A stretch of DNA of 64,000 bases from Shewanella sp. KT0246 (GCF_019654955.1 NZ_BPEV01000019.1:1-64000); one strand, 5' to 3'; shown: positions 17,788 to 26,805, counted from the stretch's first letter. Numbers and translations: made by a program. The notes: generated by a model not told the origin, from the sequence alone.

Positions 17788-18797
17788 TGAATAAGCCAAT
17801 GCGTTTAGTCTTAAACTGTATTGTATTTAGCTATGCTTTTGGGCTAATAAGTGCCCCGTCTTTTGCCAATGCTGACGGTGCTCTTGATCAAAAATTGAGT
17901 GATGTGACCAAAGGTAATATTGCCACTGCAATTGTATTGTCGGATGCCAGTTTAGTGTCTTTGGGAGTGGTTAATTTTGACCCAAGCAATATCGTTGACT
18001 TGGACAACATTGATACAGGGTCTAAAGAATCAATTCAGCGCCGTAAAGAGTTGAGCGTTTACTCGATCCCATGGGAAAGTCAATGGCTTGAATTAACCCC
18101 TGATTGGCAAATGGCCAGCTTTGTTAAGTTCTCTTACATCAATTCGAAACAATCTTTACTGCTTTCTGATCAAGCAAACATGACCGAAAAGCTAGACGAA
18201 AAGAGTTATTTATTATCAGCAGAACAGCGTTGGAAATATAGCTTATCTGAAAACTGGGGGATGCAACTTGGATTGGGTGGTCACTACATTTGGTATCGTA
18301 ATGACTTTGATTATAGCCCTGATATAGAGTTCTATCGCGAGTTATTTGATGGGCAGGTATTTAATACCTCTTATGATGCGTGGATGATTGACCCTTCAGT
18401 ACAAGTGCATTATCAAGGTCATCTTTGGAATAATAAATGGCAGTTTATTAGCCGTTATAATTATGCCCTCGGTAATATCGTTCATGCAGACGGGTCTGCT
18501 CAATCGGGATCGCCTGAGGTTAGCCGGTTTAGCAATACGTTTATTTATCATTATCCACTGCCAGAGCTTATGAGTTATCGCAATGAAATGCGCTTTTTGT
18601 TTAAGCGAATTGACTTAACCGGTGATGCAGTGGATACCATGGGAACCAATCATTATTACGAAACAGGACTAGGCTGGATTGTTGAAACTCCTGCATTATC
18701 TTCATGGTTAACTAATGTAGGAATTGGAGTTACGGTGAATATTGATAGTGCGTTAAGTGGCGGTAGCTTGGTGCTATTGTTTAATGAAGATATTTAA
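17784..18797 (+). CDS. Outer-membrane beta-barrel protein, possibly solitary autotransporter-like
   Basis: A 337-residue exported protein: signal peptide to about residue 29 (ending FANA), then alternating aromatic and polar strands typical of an outer-membrane barrel, with aromatic-rich turns such as GGHYIWYRNDFDYS. It resembles what I remember of the solitary outer-membrane autotransporter-like barrel family of Vibrio and Shewanella (start of mature part with AIVLSDASLVSLG), but this is tentative. It starts inside the end of the inner-membrane protein gene (ATGA overlap), suggesting an inner/outer membrane pair. Confidence 0.62.
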   Translation: MMNKPMRLVLNCIVFSYAFGLISAPSFANADGALDQKLSDVTKGNIATAIVLSDASLVSLGVVNFDPSNIVDLDNIDTGSKESIQRRKELSVYSIPWESQWLELTPDWQMASFVKFSYINSKQSLLLSDQANMTEKLDEKSYLLSAEQRWKYSLSENWGMQLGLGGHYIWYRNDFDYSPDIEFYRELFDGQVFNTSYDAWMIDPSVQVHYQGHLWNNKWQFISRYNYALGNIVHADGSAQSGSPEVSRFSNTFIYHYPLPELMSYRNEMRFLFKRIDLTGDAVDTMGTNHYYETGLGWIVETPALSSWLTNVGIGVTVNIDSALSGGSLVLLFNEDI

Positions 18798-18844
18798 TAA
18801 CGAGTTGAATGAAGATATTTAATCGAGCCTGAATGATGGCCAAT

Positions 18845-18872
18845 AAAAAACGACCTTGAAGGTCGTTTTTTT
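18845..18872. terminator. Bidirectional terminator between barrel gene and mtnC
   Basis: AAAAAACGACC pairs with GGTCGTTTTTT around the loop TTGAA (core stem 18851-18855 with 18861-18865). With A and T tracts at both ends it can serve both convergent genes. Confidence 0.85.
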
Positions 18873-18891
18873 GTTGCTAAATAGGGGATAA

Positions 18892-19572
18892 TTAATCAAT
18901 TTTCAGGGCAGAAAAATCGCTGATTTGAGTAAACTTAGCGGTCTTTTGATTATCAAAACGTACCATTTGCACAGTGTGTAGCCCGGCAGCATCGGCGGCT
19001 TTTAGCTCTTCAACCACATCAGAAACAAACAAGACTTGTTTCGGGCTCAAACTAACGGTATTGAGGATATTGCAGTAAGCTTGTTTGTCTAATTTGTTCC
19101 CCGTACGGGTATCAAAATGGCCATTAAACTTAGGTGTTAAGTCCCCTGCATCGCTGTGGCTAAATAACATTTTTTGCGCTTCAGCTGAACCTGAAGAGAA
19201 GCTGTAAATACGGATATTAGCTGCTTCAATACGTGGAATAGCATCGATGAAATCTGGGTAAATATGACCGGTAAACTCACCGCTTGCGTAACCTTGCTTC
19301 CAAATAAGACCTTGAAGGGTTTTGAGTGGCGTTGCTTTACGGTCTTCATCAATCCACTGGGATAGGATTTCTGTTACGCGTTCAACAGAGGCGTCTTGCT
19401 CTAGTGCAAGGTCGCGAACGTCGCTGATACAGTATTCAACCAGTGGGTTATGTTGATTTTTATCAAGAAAATCACCCATGGCTTTTTTTGAATACGGGAA
19501 TAGTACATCTTGAATAAAATCTAGATCAGTCGTGGTGCCAGCTGTATCTACGATAATCGCTCTAATACCCAT
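18892..19572 (-). CDS. mtnC: Enolase-phosphatase E1 (methionine salvage)
   Basis: MtnC converts 2,3-diketo-5-methylthiopentyl-1-phosphate to the acireductone in methionine salvage, doing both enolisation and dephosphorylation. The 226-residue HAD-family protein has the E1-specific start [15 protein letters not shown] (nucleophile Asp), then [11 protein letters not shown] and [20 protein letters not shown] place the start at the ATG at 19572 because the family begins here; a TTG at 19590 would add six residues. No other mtn gene lies nearby, so it is a stand-alone gene in this window. Confidence 0.92.
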   Translation of the reverse strand: MGIRAIIVDTAGTTTDLDFIQDVLFPYSKKAMGDFLDKNQHNPLVEYCISDVRDLALEQDASVERVTEILSQWIDEDRKATPLKTLQGLIWKQGYASGEFTGHIYPDFIDAIPRIEAANIRIYSFSSGSAEAQKMLFSHSDAGDLTPKFNGHFDTRTGNKLDKQAYCNILNTVSLSPKQVLFVSDVVEELKAADAAGLHTVQMVRFDNQKTAKFTQISDFSALKID

Positions 19573-19779
19573 AATGTCTACGTACTCCAATCCTTAAATG
19601 TGCTTGACCAAGATCCTAAGCTTTATTAGGTCTGATGGCTAGTCAAATTGAACAACAAAGGTAAGGATTACTCAAATCAATGATATTCCACTGTTATTAG
19701 CTGCCAATGCTGTTATGTTTAGGTATTATGCATAAACAAAGCAGTGATAATTAAACCAAGCACTTAAAGGTGACAGGCT

Positions 19780-20223
19780 ATGATTTCTAAATGGGCAAAA
19801 CGTTTCTTTCAGATGGCTGAACTTGTTGGTTCATGGAGTAAAGACCCGTCAACACAAGTGGGCGCGGTGATCACTAAACATAATCGTATCGTGTCTGTCG
19901 GGTTTAATGGCTATCCCCATGGGATTTCTGATAGCGCAGAAACTGACGATCGTGAAATGAAGTTATTGAAAACCTTGCATGCAGAAGAGAATGCCATCTT
20001 ATTCGCTAAGCGCGATTTAGGCGATTGTGATATCTGGGTTACCCATTTTCCTTGTCCTAACTGCGCCGCTAAAATCATTCAAACCGGTATTACGGGTGTG
20101 TATTGCCCAGAGCAAAGTGAGGACTTTTTATCTCGCTGGGGCGATAAGATTAAAGTCAGCCAAGATATGTTTTTGCAAGCAGGAGTAAAAGTGAACTGGC
20201 TGCCGGTTCATGAGCTTGAATAG
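19780..20223 (+). CDS. Deoxycytidylate deaminase-like zinc protein
   Basis: A 147-residue member of the cytidine/deoxycytidylate deaminase family. The zinc site is complete: His67 with catalytic Glu69 in HAEENA, and Cys92 and Cys95 in PCPNC. The start SWAKRFFQMAELVGSWSKDPSTQVGAVI is typical of ComEB/dCMP deaminases, which produce dUMP for thymidylate synthesis. A GGTGACAGG ribosome site lies upstream. It is a single gene ended by a terminator. A related nucleoside substrate cannot be excluded. Confidence 0.87.
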   Translation: MISKWAKRFFQMAELVGSWSKDPSTQVGAVITKHNRIVSVGFNGYPHGISDSAETDDREMKLLKTLHAEENAILFAKRDLGDCDIWVTHFPCPNCAAKIIQTGITGVYCPEQSEDFLSRWGDKIKVSQDMFLQAGVKVNWLPVHELE

Positions 20224-20593
20224 CATTGAGAGTTGCCTTTTTTCTTTTCATATCTCTGTGTGATTAAGCCGACGTTAAGTCGGTTTTTTTATATCTGCGT
20301 TTTATTTCAACATTCTATTCCGCACTAAATTAGTCAACTAATACTCCTAAAGGGATATTCATTAAGCCAATGCTTATTCTTTCTGCTTTTTATTCCTCAT
20401 CATATATTTCACTTTTGTTTCAATTGTTTAAGGTTTAAATGTTGCAAAGTTAGCTCAAGCATTAGCCATTGTTAAATTTATATTCTGTGATTCATGCCCT
20501 TTAATTTGTCTTCTAAATGCTCATTTACAAATGTATATATATAAATAAGCGTATATGCAGTTGATGATATGTAGTGTGTTCAAGGGGATTGAG
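20224..20593 (+). promoter_or_regulatory. Leader and promoter region of arrAB
   Basis: A 370-bp AT-rich region between the deaminase gene and arrA. After the terminator at 20266-20290 it holds no gene I can support. A run of TATATATAAATAAG and GTATATGC at about 20533-20555 and the alternating AT-rich content suggest promoter and operator sequences, but I cannot assign an exact -35/-10 pair, a clear CRP site (TGTGA-N6-TCACA) or a clear FNR site. Confidence 0.45.
20266..20290 (+). terminator. Terminator after the deaminase gene
   Basis: CCGAC (20269-20273) pairs with GTCGG (20279-20283), extended by A-T and G-T pairs, followed by seven Ts. It isolates arrAB from the upstream gene. Confidence 0.8.
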
Positions 20594-23158
20594 ATGAGCA
20601 ATAAAATAGATACAGGTAGAAGAGCGTTGTTAAAAACCTCTGCAGCAGGTGCTGCACTATCTGGAATAGGTTGTAGTAGTTCGAGTTCAATTGAACCTGT
20701 AATGAAGGGAATTGAGCAAGAGCTACCAAGTAAAGATACAGTTACTGGTACTGGTCAGTGGGTAGGTACAACGTGTCAAGGATGTACTTCTTGGTGTGCC
20801 AAGCAAGTTTATGTGATGGACGGGCGTGCGATTAAATTAAGAGGTAACGTTAATTCTAAAGTGCACGGTGAAGCAAGTTGCCCAAGGCAGCACCTTAGTC
20901 TTCAGCAAGTCTATGATCCAGATAGAGTGAAAACACCGCTTATGCGAACAAACCCTAAGAAAGGCAAAGAGCATGATCCTATGTTCAAACCGATTTCTTG
21001 GGATGAAGCTTTAGATTTACTGGCTGATAAAATTCTAGCGCTTCGAGCTGCCGACGAATCTCATAAATATGCTTTATTGCGTGGTCGCTATTCCCATATC
21101 AATGAGCTGATGTATAAACATCTTACTCAAATGATTGGTTCTCCAAATAATATTTCCCACAGTTCAATATGTGCAGAAGCCCATAAAATGGGGCCATACT
21201 ACCAAGATGGTAACTGGGGTTATAACCAGTATGATGTTGAAAATGCTAAATTTATTCTTTCATTTGGTGCCGACCCCATTGCGAGTAATCGCCAAGTTTC
21301 CTATTACTCAAAAACTTGGGGCGCAGCGCTAGATAGCGCAAAAGTGGTCGTAGTAGACCCTCGTTTATCGGTATCAGCCAGTAAGGCTCACAAATGGATC
21401 CCAATCGAGCCGTCACAAGACAGTGTATTAGCGTTAGCCATTGCTCATGTGGCATTAACTGAAGGTCTGTGGCATAAGCCATTTGTGGGGGACTTTGCTA
21501 ATAAGCAAAACCAGTTCATTGCCGGTCAAGAAGTCGATGCTGCAGCATTTAATGAGTTACATACTCATGGCGTGGTTGATTGGTGGAACATTAGCTTAAA
21601 AGATTACACTCCTGAATGGGCAGAGTCTGTCACTAATATTCCTGCTGATACCATTATCAATATTGCGCGCGATATGGGCAAAGCTGCACCTGCAGTACAA
21701 GTGTGGACATCACGTGGGGCTGTGATGCATACCCGCGGAACTTACACTTCACTTGCTTGTCATGCATTAAATGGCTTATTCGGTGGCATTGATAATAAAG
21801 GGGGAGTATTCCCTGCTAATAAAATCAAACTAAATAAGAAGTTCCCTGACTCTAAGCCGTACCTTGATAACGTGGCTAAGAAAGGGGTTAAGCACCCTAA
21901 AATTGATCAACGTGGCACCTTAGCTTTCCCTGCGCTTAAAAAAGGTAAACCAGGCGGTGGTGTTGTCACCAGCAATACGCCTAATGGCATGCTAAGTGCT
22001 GATCCGTATGACATTAAAGTCATGTTGGCATACTTCAACAACTTTAATTTCTCATCACCTGAAGGCCAGCGTTGGAATGAAGCGTTAAGTCAGCTTGATT
22101 TCATGGCACACGTGACCACCAATATTTCAGAGTTTAGTTGGTTTGCCGACATCATTTTACCTGCTAACCACCACATGTTTGAAAAGTGGGGCGTATTAGA
22201 TTCAATTGGTAATGGCGTGCATCAAGTGTCAGTGCAACAGCCTTCAATTGATCGCATATGGAACACTAAAGAAGATGAGTCAGAAATCCCATATTTATTA
22301 GCTAAAAAGTTAGCTGATAAAGGTTTTGATATGCCTTGGCGCTATATCAATGAACAGTTACTTGATCCTGAAACTAAGCAGCCAGCTAAGAGCGAAAAAG
22401 ACTTTGGTGAGCTACTAGTGAAATACGTGACTTCGCCATTATGGACTGACGGTGCTGCCAAATATGGCGATAACATGACGTCTTGGAAAGAGTTCACCGA
22501 TAAAGGCGTGTGGAACAGCCATCCTTATGAACTGAAAAGCCGCTGGGGGAAATTTAAAACTGAGACCCATAAGTTTGAGTTTTATAGTAAAACCCTTGAG
22601 AAAGCCCTTAATAAACATGCGAAGAACCATCATGTCAGTGTTGATGAGGTCATGGAGGCATGTGATTACCAAGCCCGAGGTAAAGTTGCTTTCGTACCGC
22701 ATTACGAAGACCCATACCGCTTCGGTGATGAAAAACTGTATCCATTATTGCTGGTGGATCAAAAGGCGCGATTAAGTAAAGAAGGTCGCTCAGCCAATAC
22801 ACCATGGTTCTATGAATTTAAAGATCTTGATCCTGGAGATATTGCCAATGAAGACACGGCGAAAATCAACCCTATTGACGGTGAAAAACTGGGGCTTAAA
22901 ACCGGTGACAAGATTGTCATATCGAGCCCTGTAGGTGAGTTAACTTGCACAGTTGCGTTATGGGAAGGAGTAAGACCTGGCACTGTAGCAAAATGTTTTG
23001 GCCAAGGACACTGGGCTTATGGTCGCCATGCGAGCAAGACATTTGGTAAAGAGGCGAGAGGTGGTTCAAACAACGACATTATCGCTGATAGATATGACAG
23101 ATTAAGTGGCGCATCAGCGTACTATGGCCATGTTCGTATTAACGTAAAAAAAGCCTGA
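20594..23158 (+). CDS. arrA: Respiratory arsenate reductase, catalytic molybdopterin subunit ArrA
   Basis: ArrA reduces arsenate to arsenite in the periplasm during anaerobic respiration. With the ATG at 20594 (AAGGGG 6 bases upstream) it has 854 residues, the length I recall for the Shewanella ANA-3 enzyme. It has a Tat signal (Arg9-Arg10 in TGRRALLK), a 4Fe-4S site (Cys61, Cys64, Cys68, Cys96), Mo ligand Cys193, and Arg165, Tyr166, His189, Lys198 and Tyr210, matching by number the active-site residues I remember from the ANA-3 structure. The RGRY sequence before the Cys supports ArrA rather than the oxidase ArxA or polysulfide/thiosulfate reductases. arrB follows after 11 bp. Confidence 0.88.
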   Translation: MSNKIDTGRRALLKTSAAGAALSGIGCSSSSSIEPVMKGIEQELPSKDTVTGTGQWVGTTCQGCTSWCAKQVYVMDGRAIKLRGNVNSKVHGEASCPRQHLSLQQVYDPDRVKTPLMRTNPKKGKEHDPMFKPISWDEALDLLADKILALRAADESHKYALLRGRYSHINELMYKHLTQMIGSPNNISHSSICAEAHKMGPYYQDGNWGYNQYDVENAKFILSFGADPIASNRQVSYYSKTWGAALDSAKVVVVDPRLSVSASKAHKWIPIEPSQDSVLALAIAHVALTEGLWHKPFVGDFANKQNQFIAGQEVDAAAFNELHTHGVVDWWNISLKDYTPEWAESVTNIPADTIINIARDMGKAAPAVQVWTSRGAVMHTRGTYTSLACHALNGLFGGIDNKGGVFPANKIKLNKKFPDSKPYLDNVAKKGVKHPKIDQRGTLAFPALKKGKPGGGVVTSNTPNGMLSADPYDIKVMLAYFNNFNFSSPEGQRWNEALSQLDFMAHVTTNISEFSWFADIILPANHHMFEKWGVLDSIGNGVHQVSVQQPSIDRIWNTKEDESEIPYLLAKKLADKGFDMPWRYINEQLLDPETKQPAKSEKDFGELLVKYVTSPLWTDGAAKYGDNMTSWKEFTDKGVWNSHPYELKSRWGKFKTETHKFEFYSKTLEKALNKHAKNHHVSVDEVMEACDYQARGKVAFVPHYEDPYRFGDEKLYPLLLVDQKARLSKEGRSANTPWFYEFKDLDPGDIANEDTAKINPIDGEKLGLKTGDKIVISSPVGELTCTVALWEGVRPGTVAKCFGQGHWAYGRHASKTFGKEARGGSNNDIIADRYDRLSGASAYYGHVRINVKKA

Positions 23159-23169
23159 GGTAAGAGATT

Positions 23170-23874
23170 ATGAGACTCGGAATGGTAATTGACCTACAAA
23201 AATGTGTAGGTTGCGGTGGCTGTGATTTAGCCTGTAAAACCGAAAATAACACTGCTGATGGCGTTAAATGGTCGGATCATATAACTAAAACGGAAGGACG
23301 TTTTCCTGACGTGCAATACAGTTACATACCAACCATGTGTAACCATTGTACCAATGCTGCTTGTGTTAACGTGTGCCCTACAGGTGCAATGTATAAAGAC
23401 GAACGTGGATTAACGCTGCAAGATAATGATAAATGTATCGGTTGTAGAAAATGTGAGCGAGCTTGCCCTTATGGGGTCATTAGCTATAACAGACAAGAGC
23501 CTCATCGTGAGTGGCAAGATGATAAAGCTCTAGTGGCTGGCGCTACTGGATCTCCTCATGCTTTATTGAAAAAAGTAGACATTAAAACTTTTCCATATAT
23601 GAACCCTGAGCGTGGTGATACCTATCCTGAAGTTCGCCCAAGAAGAACCACTGAAAAATGTACCTTGTGTGATCATCGCTTAGATAAAGGGCTAAGTCCT
23701 GCATGTGTGACGGCTTGTCCATCTGGCGCGAGAGTATTTGGTGACTTTGACGATCCAAATAGTGAAGCGTCACGTTTGATTAAAATGAACAAGACTCAAC
23801 AGCTCAATCTAGATGCAGGTACGAAGCCGAATGTTTATTACATTCGCAGTTTTAACGTGAAAACTTTGTATTAA
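23170..23874 (+). CDS. arrB: Respiratory arsenate reductase, iron-sulfur subunit ArrB
   Basis: A 234-residue periplasmic ferredoxin-like subunit carrying electrons to ArrA. It has four cysteine groups for 4Fe-4S clusters: CVGCGGCDLAC near the start, CNHCTNAACVNVCP, CIGCRKCERACP, and CTLCDHRLDKGLSPACVTACP. It has no Tat signal and probably crosses the membrane bound to ArrA. Length and opening MRLGMVIDLQKCVGCGGC match ArrB as I remember it. GAGGTAAGAG precedes the ATG. No membrane anchor gene follows; in Shewanella, quinol electrons reach ArrAB through CymA. Confidence 0.88.
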   Translation: MRLGMVIDLQKCVGCGGCDLACKTENNTADGVKWSDHITKTEGRFPDVQYSYIPTMCNHCTNAACVNVCPTGAMYKDERGLTLQDNDKCIGCRKCERACPYGVISYNRQEPHREWQDDKALVAGATGSPHALLKKVDIKTFPYMNPERGDTYPEVRPRRTTEKCTLCDHRLDKGLSPACVTACPSGARVFGDFDDPNSEASRLIKMNKTQQLNLDAGTKPNVYYIRSFNVKTLY

Positions 23875-23923
23875 ACAGCATTACAAAATTAAGTTTTAGT
23901 GAGTCGTGTTGAAGATTAGAAAT

Positions 23924-23956
23924 GAGATGCAGGTGTTAAAGCTGCATCTCTTTTTT
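23924..23956 (+). terminator. Terminator after arrAB
   Basis: GAGATGCAG (23924-23932) pairs perfectly with CTGCATCTC (23942-23950) around a nine-base loop and is followed by six Ts. It closes the arrAB operon before the convergent arsR gene. Confidence 0.9.
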
Positions 23957-23983
23957 CTGCCTGAAATAGAATCGAAGGAATGG

Positions 23984-24355
23984 TTACTTAGTCGAACTGC
24001 CGCACAAGATTTTTGGGCGGTCCTGATTTTCGCCAACCAAATTAAGCTTGGATAACGCTTCTTCAATTAATGTTTTATTACCCGAATAAGTATCAGTCAA
24101 CACTTGTTTTGCCCATGCTGGTAACTGCTCATTAATCGAGTAATAAATCCACTGCCCTTGTCGTCGATTGACAACAATGCCTGCCGATTTTAATAAGGCT
24201 AGGTTACGAGATATCTTAGGTTGGATGACATCTAGAGCTTCAGTAAATTCACAGACACACAGCTCTTTCTCAACAACCAACAGCATCACAATAGATAAGC
24301 GAATAGGGTCTGTTAAGGATTTGAAAAGGCTAACTGGTTCGAACTGAGAAGTCAT
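23984..24355 (-). CDS. arsR: ArsR-family arsenite-responsive repressor
   Basis: A 123-residue winged helix repressor. The arsenite-sensing loop ELCVCEF carries Cys33 and Cys35, matching Cys32 and Cys34 of E. coli ArsR, while the third Cys of that protein is Thr38 here. The segments IQPKISRNLALLK and RQGQWIYYSINEQLPAWA also follow E. coli ArsR closely. It is convergent with arrAB, and no arsB, acr3 or arsC gene is adjacent. An additional C-terminal Cys118 is present. It likely represses itself and perhaps arrAB; in Shewanella ANA-3 an ArsR protein is reported to act on arr. Confidence 0.9.
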   Translation of the reverse strand: MTSQFEPVSLFKSLTDPIRLSIVMLLVVEKELCVCEFTEALDVIQPKISRNLALLKSAGIVVNRRQGQWIYYSINEQLPAWAKQVLTDTYSGNKTLIEEALSKLNLVGENQDRPKILCGSSTK

Positions 24356-24382
24356 GATTCATACTGATTGAAAATTTGGCCT

Positions 24383-24411
24383 ACCATATGTTTTTTACCT
24401 TGTTGAGTCAA
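24383..24411 (-). promoter_or_regulatory. Candidate arsR promoter with CATATG operator-like core
   Basis: Reading the minus strand, TTGACT (complement of 24406-24411) is 17 bases before TATGGT (complement of 24383-24388), a near-consensus sigma-70 pair 28 bp upstream of the arsR start. The spacer ends in a run of A followed by CATATG, resembling the CATATG-containing core of the E. coli ars operator as I remember it. The operator assignment is inference. Confidence 0.5.
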
Positions 24412-24512
24412 TTCTAATGCTGCTGAAAGTGAACCTCGATAAGTAAAGTTTAGTGATGAATTTTCGTCAGGGCAAATCAAGATAAAGTGGTAGTTTTGTA
24501 TTCATGCAGAAT

Positions 24513-24538
24513 AAAGCCGACATAATGTCGGCTTTTTA
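24513..24538. terminator. Hairpin with T-run between arsR and hutI
   Basis: AAAGCCGACA (24513-24522) pairs with TGTCGGCTTT (24526-24535) around the loop TAA. The T tract is best on the plus strand, but the nearest reading gene is hutI on the minus strand ending at 24560; symmetrical A and T ends allow it to terminate hutI. Confidence 0.75.
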
Positions 24539-24559
24539 CTTTTTGGCGAAATGATTAAG

Positions 24560-25786
24560 TTACTGATGAACCACTACGCCATTTTTGACGACATCTTTAC
24601 ACGGATTCAAGCCGTATGAGTAGGCCAGTTGTGCAGGAGTGGTGATATCCCATAAGCAAAAATCTGCCTGCATTCCTTGAGCTAATACGCCGACACTGTG
24701 CTCTATCCCTAATGCTTTGGCTGCATTGGCAGTAATGCCTTTTAACGCTTCTTCTGGGGTTAATCTAAATAGGGTACATGCCATATTTAACATCAGCAGC
24801 GTTGAGCAAATAGGGGATGAACCTGGGTTAAAATCACTGGCAACCACAATCGGCACTTGATGTTGGCGTAATAAATCAATTGGCGGCATTTTGGTTTCAC
24901 GCAGGAAGTAATAAGCACCCGGTAATAAGGTGGCACAGGTGCCACTGGCGGCAAGGGCTTTAACGCCGTCTTCATCTAAGTATTCAATATGGTCAACGGA
25001 TTTTGCGCCAAGTTTGGCTGCCATTGCCGAGCCACCCATATTGGATAATTGCTCTGCATGGAGCTTGATCTCAAGACCTGCTTCTTTCGCGGCAGTTAAT
25101 ACTCGCTCAGTTTGGTCTAAGTTGAATGCTATATTTTCACAAAATACATCAGCGGCATCAGCTAAACCTTGATCAATCACAGTTGGCAGCATGTCATTAA
25201 TAACCACATCCACATAGGCATCAACATCGTCTTTGTATTCAGGTGGAATAGCGTGGGCACCTAAGAAAGTGGTTTTTACATCAACGTGGTGATGTTTACC
25301 TAACTCTCGGGCAACTTTCAATAACTTCACTTCTGTGTCGGTATCGAGGCCATAACCAGACTTTATTTCAACAGTGGTGACACCTTCTTTGGCTAAGGCA
25401 TTTAAGCGTTGGCGACCTAACTCAAATAATTCCGCTTCATCAGCTTCACGACAGGCTTTTACGGTAGAAATAATACCGCCGCCAGCGCGAGCGATGTCTT
25501 CATAGCTTGCGCCCTGTAAGCGCATTTCGAACTCATTGGCTCGGCTACCAGCAAAGATTAAATGGGTATGAGCATCAATAAGTCCTGGAGTTAACCAACC
25601 GCCTTTGCCACGGTAGACTGGAATATCAAATACATCGAATTCAGGTAAATCTTTTCGCTGTCCAATCCAAGCAATTTTGCCATCTTTTACTGCTAAAGCT
25701 GCGTCGGTAATTGCGCCGTAAGCGGCTGAATTAGTTGGATCCATTGTAGCGATATTGACGTCAATCCAAACATGATCCCACGACAT
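24560..25786 (-). CDS. hutI: Imidazolonepropionase
   Basis: HutI hydrolyses 4-imidazolone-5-propionate to N-formimino-L-glutamate, the third step of histidine degradation. The 408-residue amidohydrolase shows the metal motif [10 protein letters not shown] near residues 70-79, then [26 protein letters not shown] and [10 protein letters not shown], all characteristic of HutI. It is divergent from hutC and shares a 206-bp regulatory region with a HutC-type palindrome over its likely promoter. Confidence 0.97.
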   Translation of the reverse strand: MSWDHVWIDVNIATMDPTNSAAYGAITDAALAVKDGKIAWIGQRKDLPEFDVFDIPVYRGKGGWLTPGLIDAHTHLIFAGSRANEFEMRLQGASYEDIARAGGGIISTVKACREADEAELFELGRQRLNALAKEGVTTVEIKSGYGLDTDTEVKLLKVARELGKHHHVDVKTTFLGAHAIPPEYKDDVDAYVDVVINDMLPTVIDQGLADAADVFCENIAFNLDQTERVLTAAKEAGLEIKLHAEQLSNMGGSAMAAKLGAKSVDHIEYLDEDGVKALAASGTCATLLPGAYYFLRETKMPPIDLLRQHQVPIVVASDFNPGSSPICSTLLMLNMACTLFRLTPEEALKGITANAAKALGIEHSVGVLAQGMQADFCLWDITTPAQLAYSYGLNPCKDVVKNGVVVHQ

Positions 25787-25829
25787 AGCAACTCCATTAT
25801 CTGTAAAATTTTATTCTAATAGTGACAAA

Positions 25830-25859
25830 ACAATACTTGTTTTTACTTGTATATACAAG
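25830..25859 (-). promoter_or_regulatory. HutC operator overlapping the hutI promoter
   Basis: CTTGTATATACAAG (25846-25859) is a perfect 14-bp palindrome matching the known HutC-type GntR operator. On the minus strand TTGTAT inside it (complement of 25853-25858) is 17 bases from TATTGT (complement of 25830-25835), so the repressor would cover the -35 box of hutI. It lies between hutI and hutC. Urocanate is the established inducer for HutC. Confidence 0.82.
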
Positions 25860-25992
25860 GTAAGGTTAAAGCCGAGTTTTTAGTCAGTCAGTGGCTTTAA
25901 TCGCCAATATCCTCATGATATCGGTGTTGTTTACAGCAATAAAGAGCGGTTTAAAACCATTATCACTGATGACATTAGATTGACAACCACCA

Positions 25993-26712
25993 ATGGATAA
26001 GACGATGGCACTAGCAAAATTTGAACAAATTAAGCAGTACATTCTAGCTCGTATTGAAGCGGGCGAGTGGCGAGAAAATGATCGTGTGCCATCTGAAAAT
26101 CAGTTAACCGAGTTAATGGATTGCAGCCGAATGACAGCTCGCCGCGCGTTAACTGAGTTAGTTGAATCTGGTGTGTTAGAGCGAAGCCAAGGCTTAGGTA
26201 CATTTGTTGCGGGGCTTAAGTCGCAATCTTCTTTGTTGGCGATTCGAAACATTGCTGACGAAATTAAAGACCGCGGTCATGGCTATAGCGTTAAACAATT
26301 AGAACTAACCCAAGTTGCAGCAGAAGGCGCGGTGGCAGTTTCATTGGGGTTAGCAGAGGGTAGTCCGGTGTTTTACTCGGTATTAGTTCATTGCGAGCAA
26401 GACCAACCTTTGCAAGTGGAAGAGCGTTATGTGAATCCGCACATGATCCCCGATTATTTAAAACAAGATTTCAATCTGCTGACGCCTCATGAGTATTTAT
26501 CTAAGGTTGCGCCGTTAACTGAGGCGCGCCACACCGTAGAAGCGGTGATTGCCAATGAGCAAACCCAACAACGATTAGCGATTGAAGCAACTGAGCCTTG
26601 CCTACAAATTTTACGTCGCACCTGGTCCCGTAAAGGTGTGGTGAGTTTTGCCCGTTTAATCCATCCCGGCAGTAAGTTCAGCTTGGGTGGCCATTTAACG
26701 TTTAATCAATAA
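25993..26712 (+). CDS. hutC: Histidine utilisation repressor HutC
   Basis: A 239-residue GntR/HutC-family repressor. The N-terminal winged helix-turn-helix covers about residues 9-75 (RVPSENQLTELMDCSRMTARRALTELV), followed by the UTRA effector domain (about 95-235), which binds urocanate in this family. An internal ATG at 26005 is an alternative start; neither has a strong ribosome site. It is divergent from hutI and 93 bp upstream of hutU on the same strand, so it controls both arms of the hut regulon. Confidence 0.94.
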   Translation: MDKTMALAKFEQIKQYILARIEAGEWRENDRVPSENQLTELMDCSRMTARRALTELVESGVLERSQGLGTFVAGLKSQSSLLAIRNIADEIKDRGHGYSVKQLELTQVAAEGAVAVSLGLAEGSPVFYSVLVHCEQDQPLQVEERYVNPHMIPDYLKQDFNLLTPHEYLSKVAPLTEARHTVEAVIANEQTQQRLAIEATEPCLQILRRTWSRKGVVSFARLIHPGSKFSLGGHLTFNQ

Positions 26713-26805
26713 AAACAGCAACAACAATAAATACAGTCAAACCATAGCCCCATTAACGACTTCATTAAATGGTGTTGTGGTTGAAGATTAATAAAAGGAA
26801 AAAGC

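Noticed and set aside
20594-23158. Large subunit as polysulfide, thiosulfate, tetrathionate or DMSO reductase
   Set aside because: The RGRY stretch, CAEAHK and downstream Tyr at the expected ArrA positions, plus adjacent ArsR, favour arsenate reductase; sulfur enzymes lack this set as far as I recall.
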